Shown here one piece after another: positions 1 to 12,609 of a DNA stretch of 64,000 nt. The position numbers were made by a program, and so were the translations under genes. Numbering within the stretch: position 1 is the first letter of the stretch; each line of letters starts with the position of its first letter. This stretch comes from Stictocephala bisonia (Eukaryota > Arthropoda > Insecta > Hemiptera > Membracidae), in assembly GCA_035578905.1 (NCBI GenBank), contig JAQJVL010000320.1, positions 369,692 through 433,691 of the forward strand, in the 5' to 3' direction. A model generated the notes under the pieces. That model was not told where the DNA came from and did not search any database. It saw only the letters and a list, made by a program, of their open reading frames with translations.

Positions 1-404
1 ATTGATGTGATGGTTTAGAGAGAACTATGGACGGAAGGATAAGCAAGCGTAGAGAACCACCGCGTAGTGAAGTAAGGGCTGTCGACCAGACGTAAAATGT
101 ACGAACCAACAAACTGAGCTAAAGGGTGGGAATGAACTATAACATGGGGAAGAAGACAAACAAAACGGGTAAGTTACTTTGTCAGAGTAGATGAGAAACA
201 AGAGTAGTGTGTAAGAGCAGGAATAAACAAAGGCAAGAGGAAAGCCAAGTTATTGAAGAAAAATCACACGAACATGCTGTGGAAGGGACAACAGACGATG
301 AAGTTCGAGGTTTACTCTGCCAACGAGTAATGTATATTAAATAATATTCTACATAAACTCGTAAATTGTTTATAATACTAACGATACTAAAATAATTGTA
401 AATT

Positions 405-800
405 GTCGGCACTGGTGGCGCAGTGCTGTAACCCAGCTACATGGGGACAAAGTGTTTGGGAGATTGTAGGCGATAGGTCGTATGCTCGTCCGCTTGGTGG
501 TTGCTATCGGCGTGGACACTACTAGAGAAGTCTGGGGTGTCCATGTTGGGTGGTAATCATTGTGCGGATGTTGTGTGGGGGAGATAACTGAGTATCAGGC
601 TTGTCAATTAGCTGAAAATCAGACCAGCACTACGTGGTTCGGATTCCACGTAAAGCTGTAGGTCCCTTAGTTGCCCTGGCTGTTGGGCTATTAATAAATT
701 GCCCTTTCTGAGGAACAGTTGAACTCAGTTAGTAACCAGACTACACTCATCCACACTCATCCTACACTCATAAAACCATTCATATTCGCCTTAAAATACG
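405..800 (+). repeat. Dispersed repeat, copy 1 of 2 in the window
   Basis: A second, diverged copy lies in the opposite orientation at about 24850-25230. Shared blocks include GTGGACACTACTAGA, GGGGTGTCCATGTT, AACTGAGTATCA, GTAGGTCCCTTAGTTGCCC and TTTCTGAGGAACAGT, in the same order. There is no open frame. GGCGCAGTGCTGTAAC near the start and GGTTCGGATTCC near base 629 resemble pol III A and B boxes, but they sit about 210 bp apart, wider than in a normal tRNA-derived SINE. The family is not recognised; it could be a SINE with an insert or the untranslated end of a retroelement. Confidence 0.6.
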
Positions 801-1390
801 CACAACGTTGTGTCGGCGTCTCATTTGTAAGAATCTTGTAAGAATAGGCAATATCATTCATCATAATTAATTACATATTTTATGTTCTCTCAAATAAAAC
901 AATTGTAATTGAATTATTAACACGTTTATTAATTATTTAAATTTATGTTTAAAAATGTAGGCAGCATATAAAAATATTAATTGGCTGGACCTATACTGAT
1001 TAACGGAAAAAAGACTAAAATACTATAAATATCTGAAAGTCACCTCCGATGGGAAGTGGTACATACATATTGATCCAATGGTAAAAAAACTCACATATTA
1101 TCATTTCATTTTTTTCAAAATAAAACGTTTAAAACTACAAACACTACATTCCATATACTGTATTATGCCTTCGCACACAGCATAGTAACTTATAGCATAA
1201 TTACTCGTAGTTGGGGCGGAGCGTACAGCACAACGATTAATCTAGTAACTAAATCAATAAATATTTTTCAAGAAAATCTGCGAAGTGAGAACTTTAACCC
1301 ATTGAGAATTTTACACACGAACATACTACTAATACATAACCATGAATAGTTCAAAAGGCAAAGTTTAACATGAAAAAATGGAGCATTATA
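801..1390. other. AT-rich intergenic DNA
   Basis: No coding exon, RNA gene or repeat boundary could be supported here. The stretch leads directly into the minisatellite that starts at 1391. Confidence 0.5.
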
Positions 1391-1678
1391 ATAACATTGG
1401 ACTCTCTGACTACAATAACATTGGACCCTCTGACTACAATAACATTGGACCCTCTGACTACAATAACATTGGACCCTCTGACTGCAATAACATTGGACCC
1501 TCTGACTACAATAACATTGGACCCTCTGACTACAATAACATTGGACCCTCTGACTACAATAACATTGGACCCTCTGACTACAATAACATTGGACCCTCTG
1601 ACTACAATAACATTGGACCCTCTGACTACAATAACATTGGACCCTCTGACTACAATAACATTGGACCCTCTGACTACA
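1391..1678. repeat. Minisatellite, 12 units of 24 bp
   Basis: Twelve head-to-tail units begin with ATAACATTGG and follow an exact 24-bp period. Units are almost identical: the first has a CTCTCTG variant and the fifth has GACTGC. Because 24 is a multiple of three, all frames stay open on both strands, which creates false repetitive ORFs of about 120 residues. The array passes without a break into the 71-bp array, whose unit is this 24-mer plus a 47-bp tail. Confidence 0.95.
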
Positions 1679-2530
1679 ATAACATTGGACCCTCTGACTA
1701 CAATACTCCCAATATGAATATCCATATACAGTATTAGTTTTTAATTATAATAACATTGGACTCTCTGACTGCAATACTCCCAATATGAATATCCATATAC
1801 AGTATTAGTTTTAAATTATAATAACATTGGACCCTCTGACTACAATACTCCCAATATGAATATCCATATACAGTATTAGTTTTAAATTATAATAACATTG
1901 GACCCTCTGACTACAATACTCCCAATATGAATATCCATATACAGTATTAGTTTTAAATTATAATAACATTGGACCCTCTGACTACAATACTCCCAATATG
2001 AATATCCATATACAGTATTAGTTTTAAATTATAATAACATTGGACCCTCTGACTACAATACTCCCAATATGAATATCCATATACAGTATTAGTTTTAAAT
2101 TATAATAACATTGGACCCTCTGACTACAATACTCCCAATATGAATATCCATATACAGTATTAGTTTTAAATTATAATAACATTGGACCCTCTGACTACAA
2201 TACTCCCAATATGAATATCCATATACAGTATTAGTTTTAAATTATAATAACATTGGACCCTCTGACTACAATACTCCCAATATGAATATCCATATACAGT
2301 ATTAGTTTTAAATTATAATAACATTGGACCCTCTGACTACAATACTCCCAATATGAATATCCATATACAGTATTAGTTTTAAATTATAATAACATTGGAC
2401 CCTCTGACTACAATACTCCCAATATGAATATCCATATACAGTATTAGTTTTAAATTATAATAACATTGGACCCTCTGACTACAATACTCCCAATATGAAT
2501 ATCCATATACAGTATTAGTTTTAAATTCTA
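1679..2530. repeat. Minisatellite, 12 units of 71 bp
   Basis: Twelve units of exactly 71 bp, with starts at 1679, 1750, 1821 and so on to 2460. Each unit is the 24-bp repeat followed by a 47-bp AT-rich tail containing CCCAATATGAATATCC and CAGTATTAG. Units 3 to 12 look identical, while unit 1 (TTTTTAATT) and unit 2 (CTCTCTGACTGC) differ slightly, which points to recent amplification from the interior. No coding role is seen. Confidence 0.95.
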
Positions 2531-2984
2531 AATGCCTTGTCCACGCACAGATGGCTTGACCATCTCTGGTGGGTGGCAAATTAATGGACATCTGTAATTT
2601 CTGTTGTCAAAAAAGTAATAGTAAATAATTAACATCCTTGTAAACTTGATGCAACTAAATAATTGTTCAAATTACGTGATTTTTGTTTTCTAATCGTCAG
2701 ACAGTATACTAAACATAACGTGTACGTCTGATTGAGTTCTGTCGTCCAAATTTCTTGGAATAATCTCGGACCGGGGGTTAACCTGGAATAACATTGAATA
2801 TGTTTGTTCCAGGGTGTCGTCTGGCATCTTGTTCTGGGGACACTAGCAAAACTGTACCTGGAACAAGTAATGTTGGCTGCATATTACGATCTCATCTATC
2901 CTACCGGGTGGTACTTTAGGGTTGTTGTACAGGTGATGATTCCTTAAGTGGTTTTAGACTCCAGAAAAATAAGATCGGAATCAT

Positions 2985-3417
2985 GTAAAAATTAGCGTTT
3001 GAAAAATCGTGTAAATCTGACTTCAAAACATTAAAACTGTCGACCCTATGTATTTACATTCTGGAAACAGTTGTTTATTGTAAGTCTAAATGTGCCATTA
3101 CACGGGGCACTGAAGTCCACAATTACGCAACTAGAGGCAGGGAAAACTACCGAACTGGGCAACACAGAAAGGTGGTTTACGAACAGCTTCCATCACAGGT
3201 CGAGATTCGTTTTATCAACAGTTTACCGCCCGAGTATAAACGTCTTTTGATGCCCAAGGCATTAAAGGCAAAGTTGAAAAAGTTATTGATATCCTTCTAC
3301 AGTGTGGGCGAGTTTTTAACGTATAATTGGAGGACTGATCAACCTGACATTGGGAATAGACAGGCAAGCCACATGTGGTGCAGGGTGAGAAGAAGTGAAC
3401 AAATTTTGTATGGATGA
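2985..3417 (+). pseudogene. LINE 3' end: ORF2 C-terminal fragment
   Basis: The frame ending at 3417 reads through ILETVVYCK, HNYATRGREN, FINSLPPEYK and LLMPKALKAKLKKLL to a stop. This is the C-terminal tail typical of APE-type (CR1/Jockey-like) non-LTR retrotransposons of arthropods: an ETVVY-like helix, then HNYATR, then FINSLP. A homologous tail (SMYIIEVIIYASK, KLFNALPKDIK) occurs on the other strand at about 22600-22980. The endonuclease and most of the reverse transcriptase are missing, as in a 5'-truncated copy. Confidence 0.75.
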
Positions 3418-6187
3418 ATGAGTAATTGTTGGAGTTGGAGTTAGAGTTGGAGTTTTAAATAATTACTTAATATAGTTATTTATTTACTTTGACCTTGTTA
3501 ATATCTAATATCTGACGATTGCGATAAAATTTTATGTATTTTGTTCACACAATACACGTTACTCTTTCCTATTGTATTGACATACAAACTGTTATATATG
3601 TCGTGAGTGTCTGCCATGTCAATATGTCAGTAGAAGGTCTAGGCTGACAAATATTTGCACTGACTATTGGTCACCAAATGTCAAGATGCTTATTCAGTTC
3701 CCATTCACTTGAACCGTGGGACCCCCCCCCCTCTAGTGGTGCAATCCCGAAATCACTCCGTGATGACGCTACGGCAATCTACTCCAGAAACGTCCAATCT
3801 CACATTTACAAACCTATTTCCTCCAATTGGGGAAAAGTCATCCAGTAGAGAGTGTTGACATCAAAAAAGACCTAAAGGGTATCCATAGCGTGAGAAGACC
3901 GATCTTCAAGGCCCCCCCCCTACTACACTTATAAAAATATCGGTGGACTACAAGATATATTTGATGAATTAAAATGTAGTAAAAAAAGCCATTATATATT
4001 TTTAAGTTGTATTGACGTAGTAATACATTGCAAACAGAAACAATGGACAGTAGGTAAGTAATGTATTATCCATCAACAATGGGACCTGGCACATAAAATT
4101 TAACAATTAACGAACATAAAAAAGGGCCTATATTACAACGCTCAACCTCTAGGTGAATTTCTTGGTCTTGTATTTCAGTAGTAAGTACTAAATCAACATT
4201 TGGCTTCAAAAAGTCAAGTTGACTGCCTTGTAGCCATATAGCCCTTATCAAAGATAAAATATATTATACTTTACTCTAAATTGACTTCCTAAAAAAATTC
4301 CAAAGAATTGGTTCAAACTTTACCCCATATTAAACACTAAAAAAATCAAAACTTTGAAAACTACCAGTTTGATTCCGAAATATGATTTTTTGCCATAACT
4401 AAAAAATTAGTGAAGTTAGAAACATGCGGGTTTTACTAAACTATTTTGATATGTAATTCACATCATATTTGAAAATGTAATCAAAATTGCTAGAGTTGAT
4501 TTTGAGAAAATTTCATATTTTGACCATAAAAATAAAAAAAAAAAACTAAAATTTCATTCGTTTAGTCTCCAGCGAAATGCACATACACACATAGACACAC
4601 ATCGGACAAATATCAAAATTTTCTTTAAAAAAAAAAAAAAAAACACACTTTTTTCGGTTCAGGAGACCCTAAAATGGATTTTTAGACCATCTTGTAAAAT
4701 CCATTTTTTACGATCACAATACTTTCTCTATGCTAACGCATATGGTAGAAAGTAAAAAAAAAAACTTTGCTCTGCATATTCCTGATATTTCATAATGAAG
4801 TGTAAATAAAATTATTTATCTATGACCTTCTGGTGGACCACGTGTTGGGAATAACTGTTCTAATATTAAGTAGATTGAAATAAGTGAATATGGACTTTTC
4901 TTTCGTCAAAAACCTTTATTTTATCGTTAAAAGATAAGCAAAATTTCGACTCGCCATCTAAACACTTCAAATCGGGTTCACTTTGATTGGAATAGAATTT
5001 AATGGATCGGTAGGTCGTATTACACCACACACTTTCACTGCAGATATTGGTGATAATTAGTTTTGTTTTTTTCTGATGCGAGGAGGAAAATGCATTTATG
5101 CACGTTGTGAGGTTCATATCTCCGTGCAGCATTGCCGTACTCCCATCGGCTCGATGTCTGTTGGACTATCGGCTAAAAAAATCTTTTTTTCTTTCGAATA
5201 GATAATATTTGACTAATTTATATTTTTTTGAACGCTTTTGAGATCATCGTAGGAACACTTTAGTCTTTTGATGTTATTAGACCTTATAGCTTACCCAGAA
5301 TTTTGTCATTTTCTGGAATCTCCGTTGTACAGTAGATTTACTTCTGAGAATACCCTAATTGTAGCAGTTACTTTATCTATATTGGTTGTGAATGTTATTT
5401 GGTTGTCTTTAAGTACAGTACTGAAATTTTTGTTTTTTTGATTAGGTTTTCATTAGCTAAATTTAAGTTTTTTCATGTCTTTCTGTACTTACTTTAGCCT
5501 TTTTGATTTTGTCTTTATTTTTCTCGTTGCTGTTATTAAACCAAGTTAACTTTTCTATAGTAAAGTGGCTTATAACATTAATTACACACATTTTCTTTGG
5601 AAATTATTTAAATTTTATATTATTCATTATTGTTAATGTTGTGGTAATTTCCAACGCTTCGAGTTAACTAACCTAAATATCAATACAAACTAGAGAGAGT
5701 CAAATCATATCTATAACAGCACTATTTACTCTTGACAAGTTATTGTACTTCGTAAATTCGTTTGACATTTTGACTCCTAAAGTCTGTTTGTAAACACGTG
5801 ATCCAATCAGCTGTTCCCGTCAATCAGCTGATCCTGCCCGCTTTGTGGTTGCGGCTGGCATTATGTTAACATTGCGCCGTGCCACCGTTGCTTGCGGTGA
5901 GCTCAATTCGCTGGCGTTTTATTTTATTGGAATAAAATCACTTTAACCAGTCATTAAAGACGTAGTTTCGAAACGTTTCGTGAGGTTTCAGCCCCTCTAA
6001 CCATCGCTGGGTAGACAAATCAGTGGTCTCCCCGCTACCACCTAAAATCATTTTAGCGTTACCTTAGTAATAATTATTTCTCATTTTCCGTTTTAGATAC
6101 TTAAATAAATATAATAACATTCCTTAATGCAGTTTTTATATAAAAAATATACATATATGTAAATACACGTTGTATACCTGCCATATA
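3418..6187. other. Non-coding stretch with homopolymers
   Basis: No exon with supported splice signals was found. There is a short GTTGGAGTT run near 3430, poly-C runs near 3721 and 3911, and poly-A runs near 4545 and 4630. The latter two are beside an ACACACAT-rich stretch (4575-4605) of the kind found in retroelement 3' regions. A minus-strand open frame at 4866-5132 has no recognisable family. The stretch 5780-6060 is less AT-rich but shows no known element ends. Confidence 0.4.
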
Positions 6188-7045
6188 CAGGGTGGAAAAA
6201 ATGGAAACGCTTTCACAACTTTTGTATGACTTCACTTGGTAAAAGTAAAATCTTGTACATCATCGTGGTTACAAAGAACACATTTTTTAACGCCATTAGC
6301 GACATTTCATCTTTTCAGGGGGACGAACCAAGAGGAGACGAATGAAAATCTTTAATGTAAGCCTAGGTCGAGTTTGGTATAAAATTAAAGGCCTATTCAA
6401 TAGAAATTAATTGCCGCAAACCGGACTTCTAAAGGTCTATACTTTCCAGAGTAGTGGTCATTTGAATTTCAAAGTAAAATTTGAACAATAATATTTCTCC
6501 GCTATTTAACGATTTTAAGTAAATTATTCTGATAAAAAATTATATTTTATGGAGCACAATAACTCAAAAAATTAAATTATTAGCGTAGAAAATATGGAAC
6601 AGCTTTCACAAGAACTTTATTTTTTCCATAGATAATTTGATAATTTTTTTTAGTTACTGTGCTCCATAGAGTATAATTTTTTATCAGAATAATTTACTTA
6701 AAATTGGAAAAAGTGGTGAAATAATATTGTTAAAATTAGTTACTTTAAAATTCAAATTACCGCTACTCTGGAAAGTATAGACCTTTAGAAGTCCGATTTG
6801 GGGCAATTAATTTCTATTGAATAGGCCTTTAAATTATAAAAAATCTTTAATTTTATACGAAACTCGACCTAGGTTTATTAAAGATTTACGTTCAATTCTT
6901 TGAGGGTCGTCTCCCTGAAAAGATGAAATGTAGCTAATGGCGTAAAAAATGTGTTCTTAGTAACTACGATGATGTACAAGATTTCACTTTGACCAGTGAA
7001 CTCATAGAAAAGTTGTGAACGCGTTTCCATATTTTTTCCACCCTG
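6188..7045. mobile_element. 858-bp foldback element with ~400-bp inverted arms
   Basis: The ends are CAGGGTGGAAAAAATGGAAA and its inverse (CCATATTTTTTCCACCCTG). Inverted similarity continues inward for about 400 bp per arm, for example TCTTGTACATCATCGTGGTT against AACTACGATGATGTACAAGA, and GCCTATTCAATAGAAATTAA in both arms. About 50 bp of loop remains near 6590-6640. Flanking hexamers CATATA and AATATA suggest a 6-bp target duplication with one mismatch. There is no coding capacity, so this is a non-autonomous DNA transposon. It shares CAGGGTGG termini and 6-bp duplications with the element at 57550-61116. The superfamily is not assigned. Confidence 0.85.
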
Positions 7046-8471
7046 AATATACCTGCCATATACCGATATTCTGCAGGTTTATTTTTTGTAATATTTATTA
7101 TTATGGCTAATGAAGAATTAACTAGAGCATTCGATCACAAACCAGTTCTGGGGCCTCACAACAATAGTACGGCTCGAACAAAAAGGCCATTTTGATAGCA
7201 AACAAACAAAAACATTAATAATTTTCCTTACATATGCATTTCTTAATTATTTTTAAAAATATTAAAATTCACTAAACTAATCATGAGAAGTTGCTTAGTA
7301 TCATCCTTAATCAGCAATTTTTTTAATTCTGAAAGTAATATCTCAAATTTTTATTCACAAGTTAAAAAAATAATAATATGCCCCTACATAAAAATTAAAC
7401 TAAAGTGATTACTATCATTTTTACAAGTGTTTAAAACAATAAACAATTACTAAGCTACACTAAAATACAGGATAAACAAATTGAGCACCATCGCCAGGTA
7501 TGTACGCCTACTTTTAAATGTTATGTAAAATCACAAAATATTTTTGTATCTTCATTAACACGTCTTTATGCGCCATATATTCTTTGTAAAATTAATACAC
7601 AAACATCGTGCTGTTAAGGTATAAAAACCTGTTTGCATTTCTTATCAAAGGTTAAAGATTGTTTGCATTTCTCAACTTCTATTTGAAAATATTAAGTGGA
7701 CTGGACAAATTTCCAATTTTAAAATAAAACATAAATATTTTGAAAATAAAAAGTTTTAATACGAAACATACTGCAATGTTCCCGCCATTTTCTTAAAATC
7801 AATGTTATATATTTTTTTCAATATAACAAATTTAATGTAATTTTATAGTTTATATTTAACCAGTGGTAATAGTATTATTAATAATAGTGTCGTAAAGCAA
7901 ATGTTATTAGTTTAACAGGTAGGAAATGTTACATGTAAAATGAAAAGATTAGTACCTTCAGTACGAACAGGAGTTGTTTGGGGGAAATGTAGAACATTAG
8001 AAGGATGTATACAGGCAGTGCCTCAGATAGCCTGAAGAAGTCAGTACTCTGTGTATCCTATCAATAGGAATAAAATATAATATTTTGATAGAAGTCAAAT
8101 AAAAATGTTAGAAGTTGATATGAAACTCCTTTTATATGTATCGCAACTTTTCGACGCATTATCCCCCAATCTGGACTTAGCTGAAAGAGGATTTCAATTC
8201 TTGGAATAGATTCGGTTCATGTAAATGAGCAGGAAATGGCGACCGTTGTTACGTCGTCATTTCACCAGTTGATTGTTTCTGTAATCATGTTGCAAGACGC
8301 TCTTGTTTATTGTCTCGCCTCTTTCAGTGTAACATGTTGCACAGATATTGCCCAGCACCTCGCAGTCCAGAAGTGAGAGAACCGACGTAAAATACGATAG
8401 CTTCAAACATTAAAATTTACGGTACGAAGGATTTGATGAGTAATATTTTTCACTGGAAGATAAACTAATAA
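7046..8471. other. AT-rich intergenic DNA up to the gap
   Basis: The stretch begins with a second TACCTGCCATATA left over from the foldback insertion site. Beyond that I see only AT-rich sequence, with no splice-supported exon and no repeat boundary. Confidence 0.4.
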
Positions 8472-8968
8472 NNNNNNNNNNNNNNNNNNNNNNNNNNNNN
8501 NNNNNNNNNNNNNNNNNNNNNNNNNNNNNNNNNNNNNNNNNNNNNNNNNNNNNNNNNNNNNNNNNNNNNNNNNNNNNNNNNNNNNNNNNNNNNNNNNNNN
8601 NNNNNNNNNNNNNNNNNNNNNNNNNNNNNNNNNNNNNNNNNNNNNNNNNNNNNNNNNNNNNNNNNNNNNNNNNNNNNNNNNNNNNNNNNNNNNNNNNNNN
8701 NNNNNNNNNNNNNNNNNNNNNNNNNNNNNNNNNNNNNNNNNNNNNNNNNNNNNNNNNNNNNNNNNNNNNNNNNNNNNNNNNNNNNNNNNNNNNNNNNNNN
8801 NNNNNNNNNNNNNNNNNNNNNNNNNNNNNNNNNNNNNNNNNNNNNNNNNNNNNNNNNNNNNNNNNNNNNNNNNNNNNNNNNNNNNNNNNNNNNNNNNNNN
8901 NNNNNNNNNNNNNNNNNNNNNNNNNNNNNNNNNNNNNNNNNNNNNNNNNNNNNNNNNNNNNNNNNNNN
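8472..8968. other. Assembly gap (497 N)
   Basis: A continuous run of N. The flank at 8969 is inside a LINE endonuclease reading frame on the minus strand, so the gap probably hides more of a repeat. Open frames drawn across the N run are artefacts. Confidence 0.99.
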
Positions 8969-9300
8969 TTTCAATTAGGACTGCCGACAGCTCACACTCA
9001 CCTTCTTCACTGAAGGTAAAACAATCCAAAGGCATGACCTTTAGGTTTGGACGAACCCAGATCGCCACACCTCCACCTTTAACGAAGGTTCTACAGAATG
9101 AAGTAACATAATCAAGGTTTCTGATCGTAAGATTTTAAATTTCAAAATATTTCATTGAATGCTCAGTCAGGCATAAGACATCAGGATCCTCATCGTCAAG
9201 AAACACCTCAAGCAAGTCTATTTTACTCCTCTGATGTTTTGGTGGACTATCCTGAGACAATTCTCCCGTTTGCAGCCATGATCCCCCTGAGGAATTGCAC
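8969..9300 (-). pseudogene. LINE ORF2 endonuclease fragment
   Basis: Read on the minus strand, the frame gives SKIDLLEVFLDDEDPDVLCL, then TEHSMKYFEI, a stop, and then GGGVAIWVRPNLKVMPLD and CELSAVLIE before entering the gap. The pattern of 'PDVLCLTEH' followed by 'GGGVAIWV' is the N-terminal part of the apurinic endonuclease domain of CR1/Jockey-type retrotransposons, which nicks target DNA to prime reverse transcription. One internal TAA near 9136 and the missing remainder show it is a dead copy. It may continue beyond the gap. Confidence 0.75.
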
Positions 9301-9529
9301 CCAAGTAACCCACAGAGGTCTCTGAGCCTCCCCTAACAAATGTTTTCTAGTGAATGTACGTGGTTGATGAAAGTTTTTAGGAATTATTTTTTGGGATATT
9401 TGTGGAATGACGTTTGGTGTTTTTGGAGCCACTGCTGATGTTTTTGAAGTACAAAGGCCAATGGAAAACTGTAAGGACTGAAGAATGAGGCCTGACAATA
9501 GGCTTTTACTACGATAGTTCAAATGAATG

Positions 9530-11383
9530 TCCCTGTGTAATCACATTTCAGTCTGAATGGACTATTAATTTAATTGTGTTTTAACATTTTTCGTTCAATT
9601 TCAAAAACATAATTGTATGTGATAAATTAATATGTTAAATGGTGTTTACCGTAGATACAAACAAATGAAAAGAAAAAACAAATTAAAAAATTAGGGCAGG
9701 GGAGATGGGCACTCATAACAAAAAAGAAAATATTCTAACAGTTATGAGAATAATTAAAATAATTACTTGATTAACTCTGCAGAAAATCCACATTTAGAGG
9801 ATATTATGTTTCTTTTCGGAGCTTTTATATTGGAAACTGGCAACTTTGAGTTAAGGGTGTTCGTCCGGGCACCCAGTTTAGCGCTATAAGGAATTTTGTT
9901 CTAGATTTTATCGGCCGTTAGGAGTAATAAAGATCCTGTCGCACTAACTAACTAGCAATGTATTACCCTCCCCTCTCACTCTCCCTCATAGCTCCCGCCT
10001 GCCACACTCCGCAAATTCACAGATGGGTATAACTCCCACATTTATAGTAAACTCTAGCAATGAATTTTATCATTAATATACTCTTTTAGTCAAAAATGAC
10101 TGGACATATTTCAAATCAAAGTTTGAATAAATATCATTTATAGAAAAATAATTGGTAACGATTAAAAAAAATATTTTTTTGGATTTACGATATACTAAGT
10201 AGATTAGTATCTTTTATCCACTATATTCATATTCATTCTCAAAATGTTAATAAATGTTATCACACTTCGTTCATGAGTTATGCACAAAAAATGCCAAATT
10301 AATCATTTTGGGCAGCCCTATCTCTATAAAAAATTTTCCCGTGACATTTATTATATTTACATGGATACTAATAATTTTATTTAAAAAAATATTTCAAAAA
10401 ATAATGTTCCATAGAACACCGTGGCGCCGGCGGCACACTCAGTCTCAGTACAGACATTGATTTTGTAGGTGTATGTAATCAAGGGTACAGAATTGAGAAT
10501 ACAGAAAGATCAACAGAACACAACTCAGCTGACGACAATACATGTCAATAACCGTAATTTTTAAGTCAGTTTAAAATTATCATCATTGGTATCCGATTTG
10601 AATTGTAATTAATTAATTACTTTACTATGGTTGAATGAGGAAGACTGAATGATAGTAAGTAATACATGGTTATAAATTCAAGCCATATTTTATTTATTTA
10701 TAAGCTAGTAATTTACTTCATCTATTTGTTTTAACTCACTTAAGTTTCATGATTCCAGTTCATAAACTAAGCCACTTTGAAAATGTTTTGGGGAATGCCA
10801 TTCAACATAAATACAATTTTCAACGTTTTGTAGGAGATTTAAATAAAATGAAACTGAAAATTCATGTTCATTGTATTAGGATTCAATTTTTTTTTGGTTA
10901 TGTTTGTAATCACCTTTTTTGTGAAACTGGTTAAGAATTTGGCTACAATTTCACTTATTTGCCTTGAAATCAATAGTCATAAACTATGTGAAACTTGTTT
11001 TCACATGAAAACAAGCAAAGCTATCTTGTGGCAAACTTTATACTGCAGCTGTCATAAGCATGATGATAATAACAAGGGTAGCCTAATTATGCAGTTTTTG
11101 AAACTGTATTTAAAATTAGTTAAGAATTGGCTACATTTTCATGTGCTTTTTATTCTGCAGTAATTACGTTTTTTACTAAAACATGTGAACCAATTTCATA
11201 TCTTTTACTATTATACAAATATTTCCATTATTTTTACCATCTGTATTTAATTTGAATTGTGTTTTTTTTTACTCTGAACTGTTCGATTATCTATTTTGGT
11301 CTAAGACAATTGTTTCAAATTGAAGGTGGAAAACTACCATTATGTTGAATTGTGATTAATGGCTACTATGCAATCATTGTAAA

Positions 11384-11385
<2 letters not shown>
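9530..11385. other. AT-rich intergenic DNA
   Basis: No recognisable gene or repeat. Short open frames near 10254-11160 lack splice or family support. Confidence 0.4.
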
Positions 11386-11387
<2 letters not shown>

Positions 11388-11421
<34 letters not shown>

Positions 11422-11590
11422 TTATTTCAACGACATTGGCTCTTTTTATTCAAACATTCAAACATTGTTATGGGACAATGGTCCAAACCTATCAAGCTAA
11501 ATTTAGTTGAATCTCCCGGAATTTGAATCCGCAACCTCTTGCATTGAAGTCAGGAGTGCTAACTGTTAGGCTAGCAAGAGGCCCAATTGA
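11388..11590 (-). repeat. tRNA-derived SINE with (TA)n tail
   Basis: On the minus strand a tRNA-like head carries an A-box-like TAGCCTAACAGTTAGCACTC (11553-11572) and a B-box-like GCGGATTCAAATTCC (about 11515-11529), spaced as in a tRNA gene. A tRNA-unrelated body follows (to about 11420), ending in a (TA)n run at 11388-11416. This layout is that of a pol III-transcribed SINE mobilised by a LINE. It is not a functional tRNA, because the acceptor and anticodon arms do not pair convincingly. Confidence 0.7.
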
Positions 11591-11599
11591 CCACAAAAA

Positions 11600-12600
11600 C
11601 GAATTCACAAATGTATTTGCCAGAGTTCAAGCACCCGTTTGTACACATCTCTCAAATTTTGTTAAAGGATTCGTTAAATTTTGTTAGGTTTGTAAAAAGT
11701 GTTTTTATACATGTAAATCTTAAGAGTTTCACAAATTCAGTGGCATATTTGTTTTCAGCGTAAAAAATAAATTACTCCTTCCCACGGCGTAGTCTAATAT
11801 ATCAGACTGTGCTATACTGTACTAACAAAAATCACCACATGGTCTGGTATACCAGACCATTCCTAATAATTTTATTTTTCGCACTTTCAAACTCGTAAGT
11901 AGAGAAACTTCACAAAATAACTCAATATTAACTGAGCTGCACAGGGAAATTACTTTCATTGTCTTTACACATACATTTTGATTTTTTTTTTGGCTTATAA
12001 ACAGTCTGTCAACAATAGTCATACGTCACACTAAACCTAACAATATGCTAGCTTCATTGTTAGTGTGTTGTGAGATATTCAGCAATTTAGCGTTAGTTTA
12101 TTTACTTTCATTTGTGAATATTTTGATCATAAATACAAGTTTCTTTGTAAATTAAAAAAAATTGGCAATGTTACACAAGTTCCCGTCTACCTTTTACAAG
12201 CACATTCCTTGAAGTGTTATTTAAATTAATTTCTCATCAGCAGACTGAGCAAATAAAAATGCTTCCATTTGAATTTCATCTAAGTCCCTTCAGCTAAGCG
12301 TAAATAATTGAAAATAATTTCGATAAATAATAGTTGCTATATTTTTGACATAAGTGAAGAGCAAAAATTTACATTTTTTTTCATTTGAATAAAAAAAATT
12401 CATAATTTGAAAATTTAAAGATAAGATCTTCACATTTTACACGTAGGCCTATATTAAGAAATAGTCTGCCAACAAAATAAAGTAATGGATATAAGTGGCT
12501 CATCTCCATTCTAGCATTTAACTATAGAAAATAAGTATTTTGATCAAACATTTATTTTCTTTTGGTTTAAAAATTTTGTAAATAGGTAAATTATAATTAG
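11600..12600. other. AT-rich intergenic DNA
   Basis: Nothing coding could be supported. A short tandem motif with TCTRRTATACCAGAC-like similarity occurs near 11795-11855 but is too small to classify. Confidence 0.35.
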
Positions 12601-12609
12601 GCCGGATAG

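Noticed and set aside
1..400. Possible C-terminal end of an LTR-retrotransposon polyprotein (RENYGRKDKQ-like)
   Set aside because: Frames are full of stops and only one weak motif is suggestive; no LTR or primer-binding site is visible.
1351..1737. Three long overlapping open frames of 8-residue repeats on both strands
   Set aside because: They follow only from a 24-bp minisatellite whose unit length is a multiple of three; no coding signal.
4866..5132. 88-codon minus-strand open frame starting MLHGDMNLTTC
   Set aside because: True ATG, but no family recognised, no splice context or neighbours supporting it; could be chance or a decayed repeat.
8403..9068. Open frame of 221 codons across the gap
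   Set aside because: Most of it is N. Only the right flank (LINE endonuclease) is real coding sequence.
11413..11590. Functional tRNA gene
   Set aside because: A and B boxes are present, but the acceptor and anticodon stems do not pair and a repeat body follows; treated as a SINE. The same applies at 27936, 31565 and 25357-25868.
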